Source: Epiperipatus broadwayi
Taxonomy: Eukaryota; Onychophora; Udeonychophora; Euonychophora; Peripatidae
DNA length: 64,000 nucleotides
Direction: 5' to 3'
NCBI GenBank assembly: GCA_028023455.1
Contig: JAQFVV010012405.1
Span: 6,595,334 to 6,659,333, forward strand
Shown: positions 11,962 through 22,779 of the stretch, in pieces
Numbering within the stretch: position 1 is the stretch's first letter
Layout: the number at the start of each line of letters is the position of its first letter
The notes under the pieces: generated by a model
Told to the model about the DNA's origin: nothing
What the model saw: only the letters and a program-made list of their open reading frames with translations
Database searches by the model: none
Made by a program: the position numbers and the translations under genes

Positions 11962-11974
11962 ATGCTTATTAATA

Positions 11975-12372
11975 TATTTTTTTATTATTATTAATGTATT
12001 GCAAATTTTGGCATAATATGATAGTGTGATCCGTTTCTTATTTGAACTATTGTTACTATCATCATTATAATCGGTTTATATAGAAATCGTATTATTTAAT
12101 ATGGAATTCTTAGAATTAAAAAGTATATTTTAATAGTTTTAGCGGTATATCTATAATATTTATATAATTTAATAAATTAATTCTTTTGTAAATCAGGTAC
12201 ATTTTTATCTATATTATATTTATCATTTCTATATTTAAAATTTTTAATAACTGATATCTTTTGTATCCAAGCTTGTTGTGAATCTATAGGAATAAATTTT
12301 CTTAATTTATCTTCTTTAATAAATTGTTTTAATATAATTTTCTCACTATCTATGTATATTTGTATATCTAAA
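11975..12372. other. A/T-rich gap, nothing recognised
   Basis: No supported feature. Confidence 0.4.
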
Positions 12373-12373
12373 T

Positions 12374-12680
12374 GACCATAAGCGTAAAATAAAAGAAGTC
12401 TACTTTATAAATAATGACACTCATTCTATAAACAGAAAAGATACCTGTTTCACCATTTCAAAAAGATGGACTAATTAATCCAAATAAAATAAAATGCCAA
12501 GATCTGCGACATAATTAACAACTAACTAATTAGCATAAATTAGAATACGCCTCCTTGCGTCATGATTAACAACTAACTAATTTGCATAAATTAGAATACG
12601 TCTCCTCATTACTATCATCTGCACTCAGTTATGAATAAGAAGTCCAGGAACTTTGAAAGCGCTGAGCGCAGTTAAACATA
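12374..12680 (+). pseudogene. Repeat-borne C-terminal coding end, copy B
   Basis: The frame from 12374 reads D-H-K-R-K-I-K-E-V-Y-F-I-N-N-D-T-H-S, then I-N-R-K-D-T-C-F-T-I-S-K-R-W-T-N and stops at 12476-12478. It parallels copy C residue by residue from the D-x-K-R-K motif, ending at the identical stop position. The 3' flank contains a tandem duplication (12514-12614) and GAAAGCGCTGAGC near 12655, which corresponds to GAAAGYGCTRAGC in the other two copies. Family not identified. Confidence 0.6.
12514..12614. repeat. 51 bp tandem duplication
   Basis: ATTAACAACTAACTAATT followed by GCATAAATTAGAATACG occurs at 12514 and again at 12565. It lies in the 3' flank of copy B and probably arose by slippage or unequal exchange. 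Confidence 0.85.
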
Positions 12681-14466
12681 TAATTTTACAATATTAAACT
12701 TCTCTAACCTAAACGTGTTAGCACAAAATTATTGAAATGCTATTTTGGTAATATGGATAATATTAAATTTACAAAAGTAAAATTATTTGCAAGTTTATTA
12801 ATATGTCTCGTTGTGAGACTTCCTGCAAAAATAATTTTTAATAACGTATTTGAAAGAAGAATATTCTGTGATATGATTATAATATTAAATGTTATATATT
12901 TAAGGAAGTAGTAAGTTATTTACATAGTATTGAAATTAGTAATCTTAATAGACTGCTATTGTAATTTATTATTATAATGGGTCTTAATATTAAATTTAAA
13001 CTTGTAATTAAGTTGTTTTATACATTCATCCATCTTGTATGTACTTGTCTTTTTAACTGTTTGTGCATCTGTGTATGTTTGCCTTTATCTTTTCATCTAT
13101 TGACCAGACTTCCCAATTCCTACAAGGTTAGATTTTGGGTGATTTCTGCTATTATTTTTGGTCTCTCGATAAGAAAAGTTTTATTAAATGAAACATTGTA
13201 AAAGGAAAAACTAAAGTGCTCATGCTTTGAACTTACTTAGATCACAAAGAAAATATGATTAGATGTGTTCACAAAGCATGGCTGAGAATGAGTTTACTGA
13301 GCATGCACTAAGATTTAAAAATGGCTGTAATGTTATCATAAGTGATATCAACTTATAAAATATAGTAAGTTTATGAATTTTAACGTTTTATTTTTTTATT
13401 TTTTGGTAAGCATATAATTGAAGTAGTATATATTGATACAATAAAAAAATATTGATTTTTTTATAAAATTAAAATCTCTCAATTCTTCAATTATTATTTT
13501 CTATTTTTTTTTTTTTTCAGAATTTACAGGTGAACTTCTTATAGTGTGTTTTTAATTCTAAAGCTTTAAAAGCTATTATTATTAATATTATTTTTTAACC
13601 TTGTGATTTTTCTACTATTTTAATCTCTTACTGTTTTCAATCACTTAGATTTTTATTGTTCAGATTGTTTATTTATTAATTTTATTATGATCTTATAAAA
13701 TATGTAAATTTTCAATCATTTGTTAAAAGAAGACTCCATAAAAAAATATTCTGAAAAACTCTTGTAGTTTTATTTATTTTAATTTTTTTTTTTTAAAAAA
13801 AAAAAAATTTTAGAAATGTATTTGAGACATTTATCATTGTAATTACTTGCTTATTTATTTATTATTTTCTTTAATTTTTTTGTTAAAATAAAGTAATCAG
13901 TGAGAAAGTATAAAAATATTTACTTCAATTTTATGTTAACCTGTTTTGAAGGAAATGAAATATGCTTTTAGAAATTTATTTCACCATGTTAGCTGTCAAA
14001 GTTGGAATACCCAATGAAAACAAGGTATAAAATATTTATCTCCAACTATTGGAAAACAGTCATGAATCCAATTAATAATACATAATTAATAAATCATCAA
14101 TGTAATTACATTTTTAAAGAATCAGTTGTACAACACAAATGTGCTTAGATTTGATATTATAGGTCTTATTTTTTTTTATTTTTCTAACATTAAAAAAGGC
14201 ACTAAAAACAATTAATATGGGGTTTATTTTATTGATAGATATCTTTTTTTATGCCTAGTGTTTTAAAATAATAATATTGAAATAACAATTTGCTTTAAAC
14301 AAAGCATTTTATTATTGATTTGTTTTGCAAAAGAAAAAGGGAATTGTTAAAGATATTTATGTAATTTTATATCAGTTATATAGTGGATTATTTTAATTGC
14401 GTTGTTTTTTTAAAAAAAAAAAAGATGAAAATTTTATGTATATCTTTCCACATACATTTTTTTTTT
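12681..14466. other. A/T-rich DNA with homopolymer runs
   Basis: Long A and T runs (13508-13518, 13787-13807, 14164-14172, 14403-14421) and no coding trace. Short open frames at 12977 and 14397 have no family resemblance. Confidence 0.4.
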
Positions 14467-14530
14467 CATGTGTCGGGATAACTGCTTGTAAGGCAGCTGT
14501 GCTGACCTTTCGACCACCAATGCTTGACAT
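14467..14530 (-). repeat. tRNA-like short repeat, copy 1 (truncated)
   Basis: On the minus strand it reads ATGTCAAGCATTGG, GGTCGAAAGGTCAG (A-box-like), then CTGCCTTACAAGCAG (a stem with a 7-base loop), and breaks off before the B box. The two other copies (27688-27789, 44609-44704) keep the B-box region. The flanks are T-rich on the plus strand. It is a decayed tRNA-related repeat and not a working tRNA. Confidence 0.65.
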
Positions 14531-15718
14531 TTGGGCACCAGAAATGCCCGAATTGCAATCAATTCAAATATACCCCAGAATCTGACGTTTTGACATTTGA
14601 CTAAATCCATCATTTAAGTCGCAGATTAATAAAGAACACACTTTTTTGAGTAATATTATTATTATTTAATTTCAGCTGTCTCTGGTCTGACCAGTAACAC
14701 TATAGCATGAAAATTAAATTGGTAATTATTAGATTCTTGATCACCAAATTTAAGATATTATTTTAACAAACTAGGCTATTTTTACAAATAATGATATCAT
14801 TCAATAAGTATTTGATTGTTTTTTTTCCCCAATTGGAACTCAATGTAAACACATTTTCTGTGTTTCATAAAGAAAGATTATATTTAATAAAAATTCATAT
14901 GCTTAGCATGTTTTCAACTATTACATAGTTATAATCCTAGAAATATTAATTTGCCATGAGTGAAAAGTATTATAATAGGATGGTATTTAAATACCCATAG
15001 TGAAAATGTAAATGAGATAATTTACACAATCCATTTCTTTGACAATGGAATACAAGACTCTTTCTTATTAATAGCATGCACATTATTGAGTATGTGCCAT
15101 GCTTTTTTAAGTTTGCATTTTTGTGATTTCTCTTGGAACACACTATACTCACACACACTGGATCAAAGCCATGAACATGTTTGGCCTTGTGCTCTACAAA
15201 TATAGACTTGACATCAGTGTTGATTTTGGTGTGATTATACAAATAACTGTGCTGAGCCACCCTGGTTGCAATCTTTGCATGTGATTCAAAACAACCTTGG
15301 AAAGAAACTATTAAGTGCAGTCAGAGAATGGAGTTTTCAATTCATTTGACAAATATTTTAGCTAATTCTCTCTTTATCTCTTCATATTTTCTGAATTTAA
15401 TAAAAAAACGTTTAACATTCAACCTGGTTACTCTTTTGTCAATGGATAATAATTTAGAGGAGTGGTTCAGAAATATTAAAAATAAAAAATATAAAAATTA
15501 TTTTAATAAAAATATTTTAACAATTTATTGCAGAAAAAATCAATCATTCCTGCATATTTTGAATTTTTTTTTAATCTGCATTAAATAATTATCAAGTATA
15601 GAGGAGATGGTAAATTTTTAAAATTGTTATAACATTGTCAAAATTGATCCAAAGATTTTTCAAATTATATTTATTAACAGAATTATTTACATAATCATTG
15701 AATTATAAATATGTGACT
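14531..15718. other. A/T-rich DNA with an unidentified minus-strand open frame at 14970-15260
   Basis: The frame at 14970-15260 (96 codons, minus) includes A-K-H-V-H-G-F-D-P-V-C-V and K-R-N-H-K-N-A-N-L-K-K-H-G. The composition is balanced and less A/T-driven than most frames here, so it may be a relic of a mobile-element protein. I do not recognise the family. An overlapping plus-strand frame at 14960-15205 is its shadow. The remainder shows nothing. Confidence 0.35.
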
Positions 15719-16326
15719 TTTTTTGCATACGTTAGTGAAGCTATAATTATACTATAATGTGTAATATGTCTGCTTCAGAACACCTCCCAGCACTAACCGA
15801 CTAATAAATAATTCCAAAAATAAAAGAGAAAAAGATCAAGCCCCTCATGTGGTCTATAAAATGGCATGCCCTCAATTTGGATGCCAGGCATCTTACTAAA
15901 GTGAAACTCAGGTTAACCTCAATACAAGAATTTACCAACACAGGCATACAACAGGGTTAAAAATAAAAATGAAGGAACATCAGTCATCTGGGACCACCAA
16001 GCAGCTACAGACCATGTATTTGAAGCCAGTTCTGCCCAAATAATTTGCACAGAGAAGAGTGATGCCAAAAGAAAAGTCAAAGAAGTTTTTTACATAGTAA
16101 ATGATCTCAGTGCCATTAATAGAAGAGAGGCATGCTTTGCTCTCTCCAAACAATGGACTAACTAATTAAAAATTCAAACTCATTTGCATATGTGTACAAT
16201 AAATCACAACAATCTTCATTTGTAAAGCTATGAGTATGAGATTTGAACATTAAATCTCGAAAGTGCTAAGCAGACATATTGCACATTATAGTTCAATTGT
16301 AGCTTCACTAATGTATGCGAAAAAAG
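15719..16326 (+). mobile_element. 608 bp element with ~55 bp terminal inverted repeats
   Basis: The left end (TTTTGCATACGTTAGTGAAG, then ACTATAATGTGTAATATGTC) pairs with the right end in reverse complement (CAGACATATTGCACATTATA, then AGCTTCACTAATGTATGC). The interior carries copy C of the repeat-borne coding end (15917-16165). The right-end motif AGCTTCACTRATGT is also next to copy A. No clear target duplication was found; A/T-rich flanks make one hard to judge. Confidence 0.75.
15917..16165 (+). pseudogene. Repeat-borne C-terminal coding end, copy C (longest)
   Basis: An uninterrupted frame of 82 codons starts after a stop at 15914-15916. Readable blocks are L-P-T-Q-A-Y-N-R-V-K-N-K, S-V-I-W-D-H-Q-A-A-T-D-H-V-F-E-A, A-Q-I-I-C-T-E-K-S-D-A-K-R-K-V-K-E-V-F-Y, and A-I-N-R-R-E-A-C-F-A-L-S-K-Q-W-T-N with the stop at 16163-16165. 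There is no ATG near the 5' end of the frame, so this is the end of a longer protein. The W-D-x3-x-T-D block recalls a C-terminal motif in some LINE polyproteins, but that is only a resemblance. Differences between copies A and C fall mostly at third codon positions. Confidence 0.6.
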
Positions 16327-18630
16327 AAGTTGCATATTTATAATTACAATTTTTACTGGTGAAGAGAAAAACAATTTATAATCATTGAATGTAAATATAA
16401 ATCTGACAAAGGGAATATTATCAAAAAAAAAGGTGTGTGTTCGATTACTAAAAATTCAGGCAATATTGTTGTAGATACTGGTATTTGAAATAAAAATGTA
16501 ATTTATATACTTCAACCAAATCCTCAATATTGAGAAAATACAAAACATCATTATCTATAAAAGAAATTAATATTAATTTTTCTATAATCTATAAAGTGAT
16601 ATTCTAAAAATTATTCTATTTCAGCTGAATCCATAATGATAAAGAAAGAAATAATTATTTAATAGGTCAATAACAGATTTGCCCTTTGTACTTGCATTAT
16701 TCCTTGTTAAATCTATAGTGATGATTAATAGGAATGCCCTGCATGATTTTGGGACAATGGTAGAGGGGGAATCATTTGCTTAAAACCCACAGATTGCACC
16801 CATGGAATTACTTCTGTCACTCAAACTTTTTTATGTACTCTTGTAAAGCTGTTTGATTATTATTCTTTTTAATAATATATTCACTCTACAAGAGAGACAT
16901 TTATTCCAATGATTAATCAATGGATACCATATGATGTGAAACCCCATTCTTAGACCAGTTCCTAACATGTACCTTTCTTAGAAAGGACTATGATTCAAAA
17001 CTGGAAATGATACAGTATGCAGTATCAAACATCTTTTAGTCCTTCATATTAGTCAAGCTAATAGTCTGAAATTAAAAAAAAATGAACATAAGCACCACCT
17101 CAGTTTTATACCAACTGCACACCCCTTTCTATTCCTTAATTAGGCAAATTTATGCCAAAGATTGTTTTAGAATATGATGAAGATAATTTTTTTGACAGCA
17201 TATAAAACATATGAGATACTCATATAATATTGCAACTTAATATAATTATCTTTAATTCCAGAAACAGATTTATGTTAACTCTGTCCAGATCTATAAAATT
17301 GTATTTAAAACTTAAAACTGATTTTCAATTAATAAATAGTGAGTAATTTCAGTACATACATGTTATAAAAGAAAGCTATTTTCTTCACTCTGCTTCACAG
17401 CTATTTTAATGCAAGCTTATGTAATCAATAGCATTCTGCTTCACAGCTATTTAATGGAAACTTGAATAATATTCCAATATCCCCATTGAAATTAATTAAT
17501 TTGAAGATATGGATTCTGGTGTTTGTTGATTTTACAAATTTATAATAGATGGCACTAGAATAGAGTGAAGAGAATTGCAGATAAAAGCATTTGTCAAGCA
17601 ATATGCAGAGAAAATCATGTGATGTTGTATTAGTATAATTTAAAGTCATGTGAGTAAATATAAATACATATTGACAAAACCGTGCTTCAAATTCTAAACA
17701 ACTTTGAAATTGATGATTTGACTTCATATTTTTATAATTGTTTTTTTAAATCAGATTTAAAGTATATAAATAAAATTCAGATCTGCTTGCTTTGTATGCT
17801 TTAGCATAGTATTGAGTGGGGTATTCAAAGGTCAAAGTTTTTGGATAGTTTTTTAATAAGTAAAATAAGCAAAAATTCTTGTAGATTTTTACTTGAATGA
17901 AGCTACTGTTCCCAACCTGCTAACTGGCTAATTTAATTTTATATAATTCCCAAGCAAATCTATATGATCATTTATTTATTTGGAGATTTTCTATAAAGTT
18001 TCCTTATATTGAAATAAATGTGCATTTAAATTTTAATGCAAAGAAAAAAAAGCTTCTTCGGTAATATTTTAAGAACACTTGCTTAAATAAATTTTATGGA
18101 ATTAACATAGGCTGACATTAACTTAGATTGCAACACTAGCTACACATTAGTTGATATATGATCTGATTATAATATAGAAATTAGGAATTTTCAAAAGCAT
18201 TCATGAAGCACGTAACAGAATGATTGATTCTAAAGCAATTCTCTTCATCCTATTCTGATTCATCTATTTTAATTATCATGTTATTAGCTTGAATGGTATA
18301 AAGGAGTAAATAAAACATTTATAGATACATAAGTACTATAGCTGTAGACTTGAATTTTGCCTTTGCTATCATTACCAGTCTGAATGGTAATATTATAGCA
18401 ATGTACCAGTTGGAGTCCATTAATTGCTCAAGCTTACAGTAGATAAAGTACAGTGAAAAACATGATTTTGTCAGCATATGAATAAGTATATGACAAGTTC
18501 ATGTGTAATTGACTTTTTCATTTGCTACTTTTAATAAAATGGCAAATTAAAATTTTGACACGAGCTAAAACATAATTGCCAAATAAAGTAGAGATAAATC
18601 TTAGACTAAATTATTCTGTAAAAGTATGGT
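16327..18630. other. A/T-rich DNA, nothing firmly recognised
   Basis: A short tandem duplication (TCTGCTTCACAGCTATTT at 17390 and about 17436) is the only clear structure. A minus-strand frame of 100 codons at 17425-17727 has no family resemblance. Confidence 0.4.
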
Positions 18631-18926
18631 AACAACTTTTCCAGTTGTGATGTTGGCAATGTTGATCTTTGACAGAACAGTATAGGGTAATCTGAGATGT
18701 TTTGCTGTTTAGATAATAATGTCTTTCTCTATACATATATCTTATATATGAAATCTCTAAATGTTTGTCTATAATGCTGTCACTTGACATTGAAGTTAAA
18801 CATTTCTTTGTTAAAGGTCTATTTTTCAAGGAAAGCAACATTTTTTCCTGTAGTGATGTTCACAGCATTGATATTTGACAAAAAATAATTAGATTAACCT
18901 GAGATTTGTTGCTGTTTAGATAATAA

Positions 18927-19000
<74 letters not shown>

Positions 19001-19037
19001 TTATGTATTAATATATATATATATATATATATATATT
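18927..19037. repeat. (CT)n-(AT)n-(GA)n-(AT)n microsatellite block
   Basis: CT repeats run into AT repeats and then GA repeats, so the block is itself palindromic; a further (AT)n ends in ATTAATAC at the edge of the fold-back element. Confidence 0.95.
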
Positions 19038-19355
19038 AATACAGAGAGCATACCAATAGCTCAAACAAGCTCTTAATTGATAAATGTGGTAAGAGAAAAT
19101 ATTTAAACTCTCTATCTGGAATACTCTTGCCTCTTGTGACTGAATATTCTAGCTCCTCACTGAGGTGAGCCATAATCTCAAAACCAATTGATCTGGGGAT
19201 AAAAGTATTCTGGATAGAAAGTTTAAATATTTTCTCTTACCACACTTAGCAATTAAGAGCTTTTTGAGCTATTGGTACACTCTCTGTATTACATTTTTGT
19301 AAATACATGCTTATAAAAGCAATGTCACATTATATATGACTTGCTTTATTGATTA
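19015..19355. mobile_element. Fold-back element copy 2 (full-length hairpin)
   Basis: Arms of roughly 115 bp: GAGAGCATACCAATAGCTCA at the left and GAGCTATTGGTACACTCTC at the right, continuing inward through GCTCTTAATTG and AGAGAAAATATTTAAAC to CTATCTGGAATACTCTTG. Beyond the right arm it continues with the sequence that precedes copy 1 (TTTGTAAATACATGCTTATAAAAGC and TGACTTGCTTTATTGATTAT), so it lies inverted relative to 11744-11961. It has no coding capacity. Confidence 0.8.
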
Positions 19356-19462
19356 TTATATAATATCTTATATATAAAAATCTCTAAATGTTTGTCTGTA
19401 ATGCTGTCACATGATATTCAAATTAAACAATTTTTGTTAGAGGTCTATTTTTTCAAGGAAAA

Positions 19463-20175
19463 AGATTATTAGTTCTGTCATTAATAAACAGTAATTTTTT
19501 TTATAAAGCATTTTATGCAAAGGAAGAAGTCTTTCCTTATTTATATTTAAGAGGCTTAATTTGTTTATGAGCATGTTATTCAAAGCAAGTAATTCTGTAA
19601 AAGCAAAAAAAAAATTGAAAATGGAACCAATTAAAAAAAAAACTATTACAAAAGGACAGCCTTTCCATAGGCAAGATATATTTGCCAGCAAGTAATTCTG
19701 CAAAACCAAAAAAAAAATTATTAAAGCAAAATGGTGATCTTTTCATAGGCTGAATGTGTTTGTGGATTCTAAAAAAATATGGTATTTTACAAAAGGCATA
19801 TAGAATAAAACTTTTTGAAGGAAAAAATGCTCAGAAAAAAAAATCATTACATGTGCTTTTAACTATAGTACAAAACTGAATATGTATAGTATTTAAATTG
19901 CAAAGAAAATGTGATTATAGTATATAAATTTTTGTTTGAAATTTGATATTTAATGAGGGAAAAAAATAAATGCTATAGTACTATATTTACATTTAGTTTT
20001 GGTTAACATATAATTGAAGTTATGTAATTTGATATTGCATAGTTCATAGCTCCAATACCATTCGTGATTAAAATTTGTTAAATCAACCAATTAAAAAAAC
20101 TATTACAACAACAATGATCTTTCCATAGGCTGGGTACATATGCTTGTATATATAAAAAAATGTAACATATAATTA
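19463..20175. repeat. Degenerate A-rich tandem-like repeats
   Basis: AGCAAGTAATTCTG followed by AAAA tracts and CCTTTCCATAGGC occurs at about 19578-19670 and again at 19688-19752; CCAATTAAAAAAACTATTAC with TCTTTCCATAGGCTG recurs near 20088-20130. The block directly follows the 200 bp duplication and may belong to the same old repeat. No coding content. Confidence 0.55.
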
Positions 20176-20374
20176 TCTAGAATACACTTTACAAAAATCA
20201 ATAATGCCTATATAAAATAAATAACTGAATATTAGCTATAACCAGCTTATGGCAGTTTATGCCATTTTGAGTACTAATTAAATGGTAATGTTTAATTCCT
20301 ATTCAAGATGATGTAAACTGCCATTAGCTAGCTATAGCTAATATTCAGTTATTTATTTTGGACTGTATTCTAGA
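20176..20374. repeat. Inverted repeat, MITE-like (~199 bp)
   Basis: The outer ends are TCTAGAATAC and GTATTCTAGA. The strongest arms are AAATAAATAACTGAATATTA at 20214 and TAATATTCAGTTATTTATTT at 20339, continuing inward through AGCTATA and GGCAGTTTA / TAAACTGCC. No coding content. Confidence 0.85.
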
Positions 20375-20897
20375 GCATTTTTATTAATTATATATACCAT
20401 AAAAATAATAAATATTGGCAATACTGTGTATAATAGTTTATTAGCATTATATTTATTATTTTTATTATTACAATAGTTTTTTAATTAACGGGCATTTTAT
20501 TTATATTATATATATAACAATAAAAATTACAAATATAATGGTAGTTAACTAATATATACAGTCTTTCAATTAGCAGAAGTACTTTCGGTTAATTCCTCAA
20601 TTCTCTTCAACTGCCATTAAATTCAAAAACATAACAGAAGCAAACATCAACTCAAATCTTATGAATTCCGAATTTTAACATTAGCAGCTTGACTATCAAT
20701 TATATACCTAAACCTCACTTAGCGATTGGCTATTTAGTGATATTTCACAATAGAGATCATCATCAATTTGTACCCACTACTTTGATTTACAATCGATTAT
20801 TTACTATAACGATCTGGAACTTTTTTTAAAAAAAAATTAGAACATATAAACTCAAAATATATATAATTAATGAATCTATAATATTATATACTGCACA
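20375..20897. other. A/T-rich gap
   Basis: AGAAGTACTTTCGGTTA at about 20575 resembles the arm motif of the palindromes at 26111-26671 and 35151-35373, so a fragment of that family may be here. Nothing else was recognised. Confidence 0.35.
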
Positions 20898-21006
20898 TAT
20901 AAGTGTTGAATGTCTTTAGAAAAATTAAACTTTATTTAAATATAATGTACAGTACTTGGATTATTTAAATAAAGTTTAATTTTTTTAAAGACATTCAACA
21001 CTTATA
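20898..21006. repeat. Inverted repeat with ~42 bp arms
   Basis: AAGTGTTGAATGTCTTTAGA at the left pairs with TTTAAAGACATTCAACACTT at the right; ATTAAACTTTATTTAAAT pairs with ATTTAAATAAAGTTTAAT. The spacer is about 20 bases. Confidence 0.9.
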
Positions 21007-21393
21007 TTAAATGATGAAATAGTCCAATATATAAATATGATACAGTACAACTAAAACACCATCATCACAAACTTTCAGAAAAACACTAAATAAAAATATT
21101 AAACTGTATGTGTGTCTTCCTTAATTACTGTCTATTATTTTTAGAACACTTGGTAATTATGTAAAAATAGTTATTGATTTTGTAACTTCGTTAAAAATGT
21201 TTATACCCAAGTGGTTTCAAATCAAAACAAAACATTTTAAAATCCAATGTTGAATTAGAAAAAAGTTGAAAAAGAAAAACAGATTGCATTTAAAATAAGT
21301 GTTAATGAATAATTTTTTTAATATGTACTTTATTCCTAAGTTAATGTAAGTTTTTAGCTTTAGTAACCGACCAATTTTTCTCATAGACCCCCA
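21007..21393. other. A/T-rich gap, nothing recognised
   Basis: No supported feature. Confidence 0.4.
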
Positions 21394-21835
21394 TTATAAA
21401 TACGTATTCTGTATACAATATTCTTGCTTAATGATGAGTTTTGGAGAACCAATTGCCATCGCTAAGTGAAGTAAAGATGTATTCACTTTATTTCTATTTA
21501 TTAATATTTCCTTCTTAATTTTTCTTTTATTATGGTGTCTCTCTTTATGAAGAATCTTAGCACTTTCAATATCAAATATAAATTTATATTTACATATCTT
21601 TTCATGACCTAAGAAAACTGAAGCAGTCATTAAATCACTATTATTTTTACTTTTCACATGCTTGTATAATAATTCATGCTCCTTTAATCTTTTTTTAATA
21701 TTGCACCTTGATTCACCTATATATGATAACATACATCCACAAAAATTTGATACACACCATTATTTTTCTATTTGACAGGTAGGGCATTTTTACAATTATT
21801 CACTAACTTATTCATATTATTTGTAACACAAAATG
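21394..21835 (-). pseudogene. Penelope-like element, GIY-YIG endonuclease end
   Basis: On the minus strand the sequence reads N-N-G-V-Y-Q-I, C-G-C-M-L-S-Y-I-G-E-S, then R-C-N-I-K-K-R-L-K-E-H-E. This is the GIY...YIG...R...H signature of the C-terminal endonuclease of Penelope-like retroelements, including the paired cysteines just before Y-I-G-E. The C-terminal part (open frame 21394-21732) contains E-S-A-K-I-L-H-K-E-R and K-K-E-I-L-I-N-R-N-K-V-N. Upstream V-T-N-N-M-N-K-L lies in another frame, with a one-base shift between the GVY and YIG parts and an in-frame stop, so it is inactive. No RT domain follows upstream within a readable distance; the copy is 5' truncated. Confidence 0.85.
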
Positions 21836-21844
21836 AAACATTAA

Positions 21845-21871
21845 ACACACACACACACATATATATATATA
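21845..21871. repeat. (CA)n(TA)n microsatellite
   Basis: Alternating CA then TA dinucleotides beside the minus-strand RTE tail fragment. Confidence 0.95.
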
Positions 21872-21884
21872 ATTTCACTTGAGC

Positions 21885-21945
21885 AAGATGAAGGTTTTTC
21901 CAAGTTCAATCCAGTTTCCCTGGTCCATACTCTCTCTTTAAAAAA
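21885..21945 (-). pseudogene. RTE-like LINE, extreme 3' scrap (minus)
   Basis: GCAAGATGAAGG followed by TCCAAGTTCAATCCA matches the corresponding part of the copy at 11431-11609. It covers only about 20 codons. Confidence 0.6.
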
Positions 21946-22779
21946 TATTACAAATATCAAATAACTAGAATTGTCAGTATTAAGAGATTATAAAATTCGA
22001 AACATTTACTAAGATGGATGATTTTAAGAGTGATTTAAAGGAAAACTATAAAAGAAAAAAATATAGATTGGAGAAAAATAAAAATAAACGAATTTTAGCA
22101 AGATTTTGAAGAGAGATAGTATGAGATGATAATTGAAGAAAAATAAAAATAATGGACAAAAATGGTGTAAAAGAAAGGCAGTAACACTGGGATATGAGAC
22201 AGGAAAACAGATTGGAGAATAATAAGAATACTAGATTATTTTAAAAATGGTTTAAAAGAAAGATTGAAGAATATAAAATAAGAAAAAAATACAGAAGTAT
22301 AGACAAGATGAAAAAGTGAAATTTAAAAAAAAAAAAGACACTACAACATAAGAAAAAAAAAAGATTGGAAAAAGGTTAAGAATCTCAACTTTGAGAAATG
22401 ATTTAAAGAAGAAAATGAAAAAAGTTGTTGAAGGTAATGATATTTTATTATTGTTGCATTCACTCAAACTTGAGTTAAATTAAAAAGAGACCTTTTGAAA
22501 CTTTTAAAAATAATTGTATGCAATTCTTTCTTTTTTGATTTTTTTTCTAAGTGGAGTTAATTCTATCTTTCTTTAAACAAAGAAAAAAATATTATTGATA
22601 TAAAAATTGATCTCAGAAACAAGTTTTATTTAATTAAATTAATTAAAAAGAAAACTTCTTTAAAGATAAACTAACATATTACAGTGAATCAAATTAATTA
22701 ATTTGTTTTGGCTGTTAATAAATTGAAAAATGAAATTAAAATAAATAATTAGAATAATGTAAATTTAACTTGTTTTTGC
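21946..22779. other. Strand-asymmetric purine-rich tract (22010-22450) and A/T-rich flank
   Basis: For about 440 bases the plus strand is strongly purine-rich, with recurring GATTGGAGAA, GATTTAAAG and AAAATAAAAATAA words. This looks like a decayed tandem repeat with a period near 80-90, but the period could not be fixed by eye. The minus-strand frame at 22252-22467 is phenylalanine-rich because of this bias and is not a gene. Confidence 0.5.

Larger units (their letters stand above)
18632..19462. repeat. ~200 bp tandem duplication, second unit split by an insertion
   Basis: Unit 1 (18632-18833) and unit 2 (18834-18926 continuing at 19363-19462) share GATGTT, GTTTAGATAATAAT, AAATCTCTAAATGTTTGTCT, AATGCTGTCAC and AGGTCTATTTTTCAAGGAAA. 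Unit 2 is interrupted after GTTTAGATAATAAT by a microsatellite block and the fold-back element of 19015-19355. Unit 1 therefore shows what the site looked like before the insertion. Confidence 0.8.

Noticed and set aside
22252-22467. A phenylalanine-rich membrane protein (minus strand)
   Set aside because: It is the direct product of a purine-rich opposite strand, with no start context or family.
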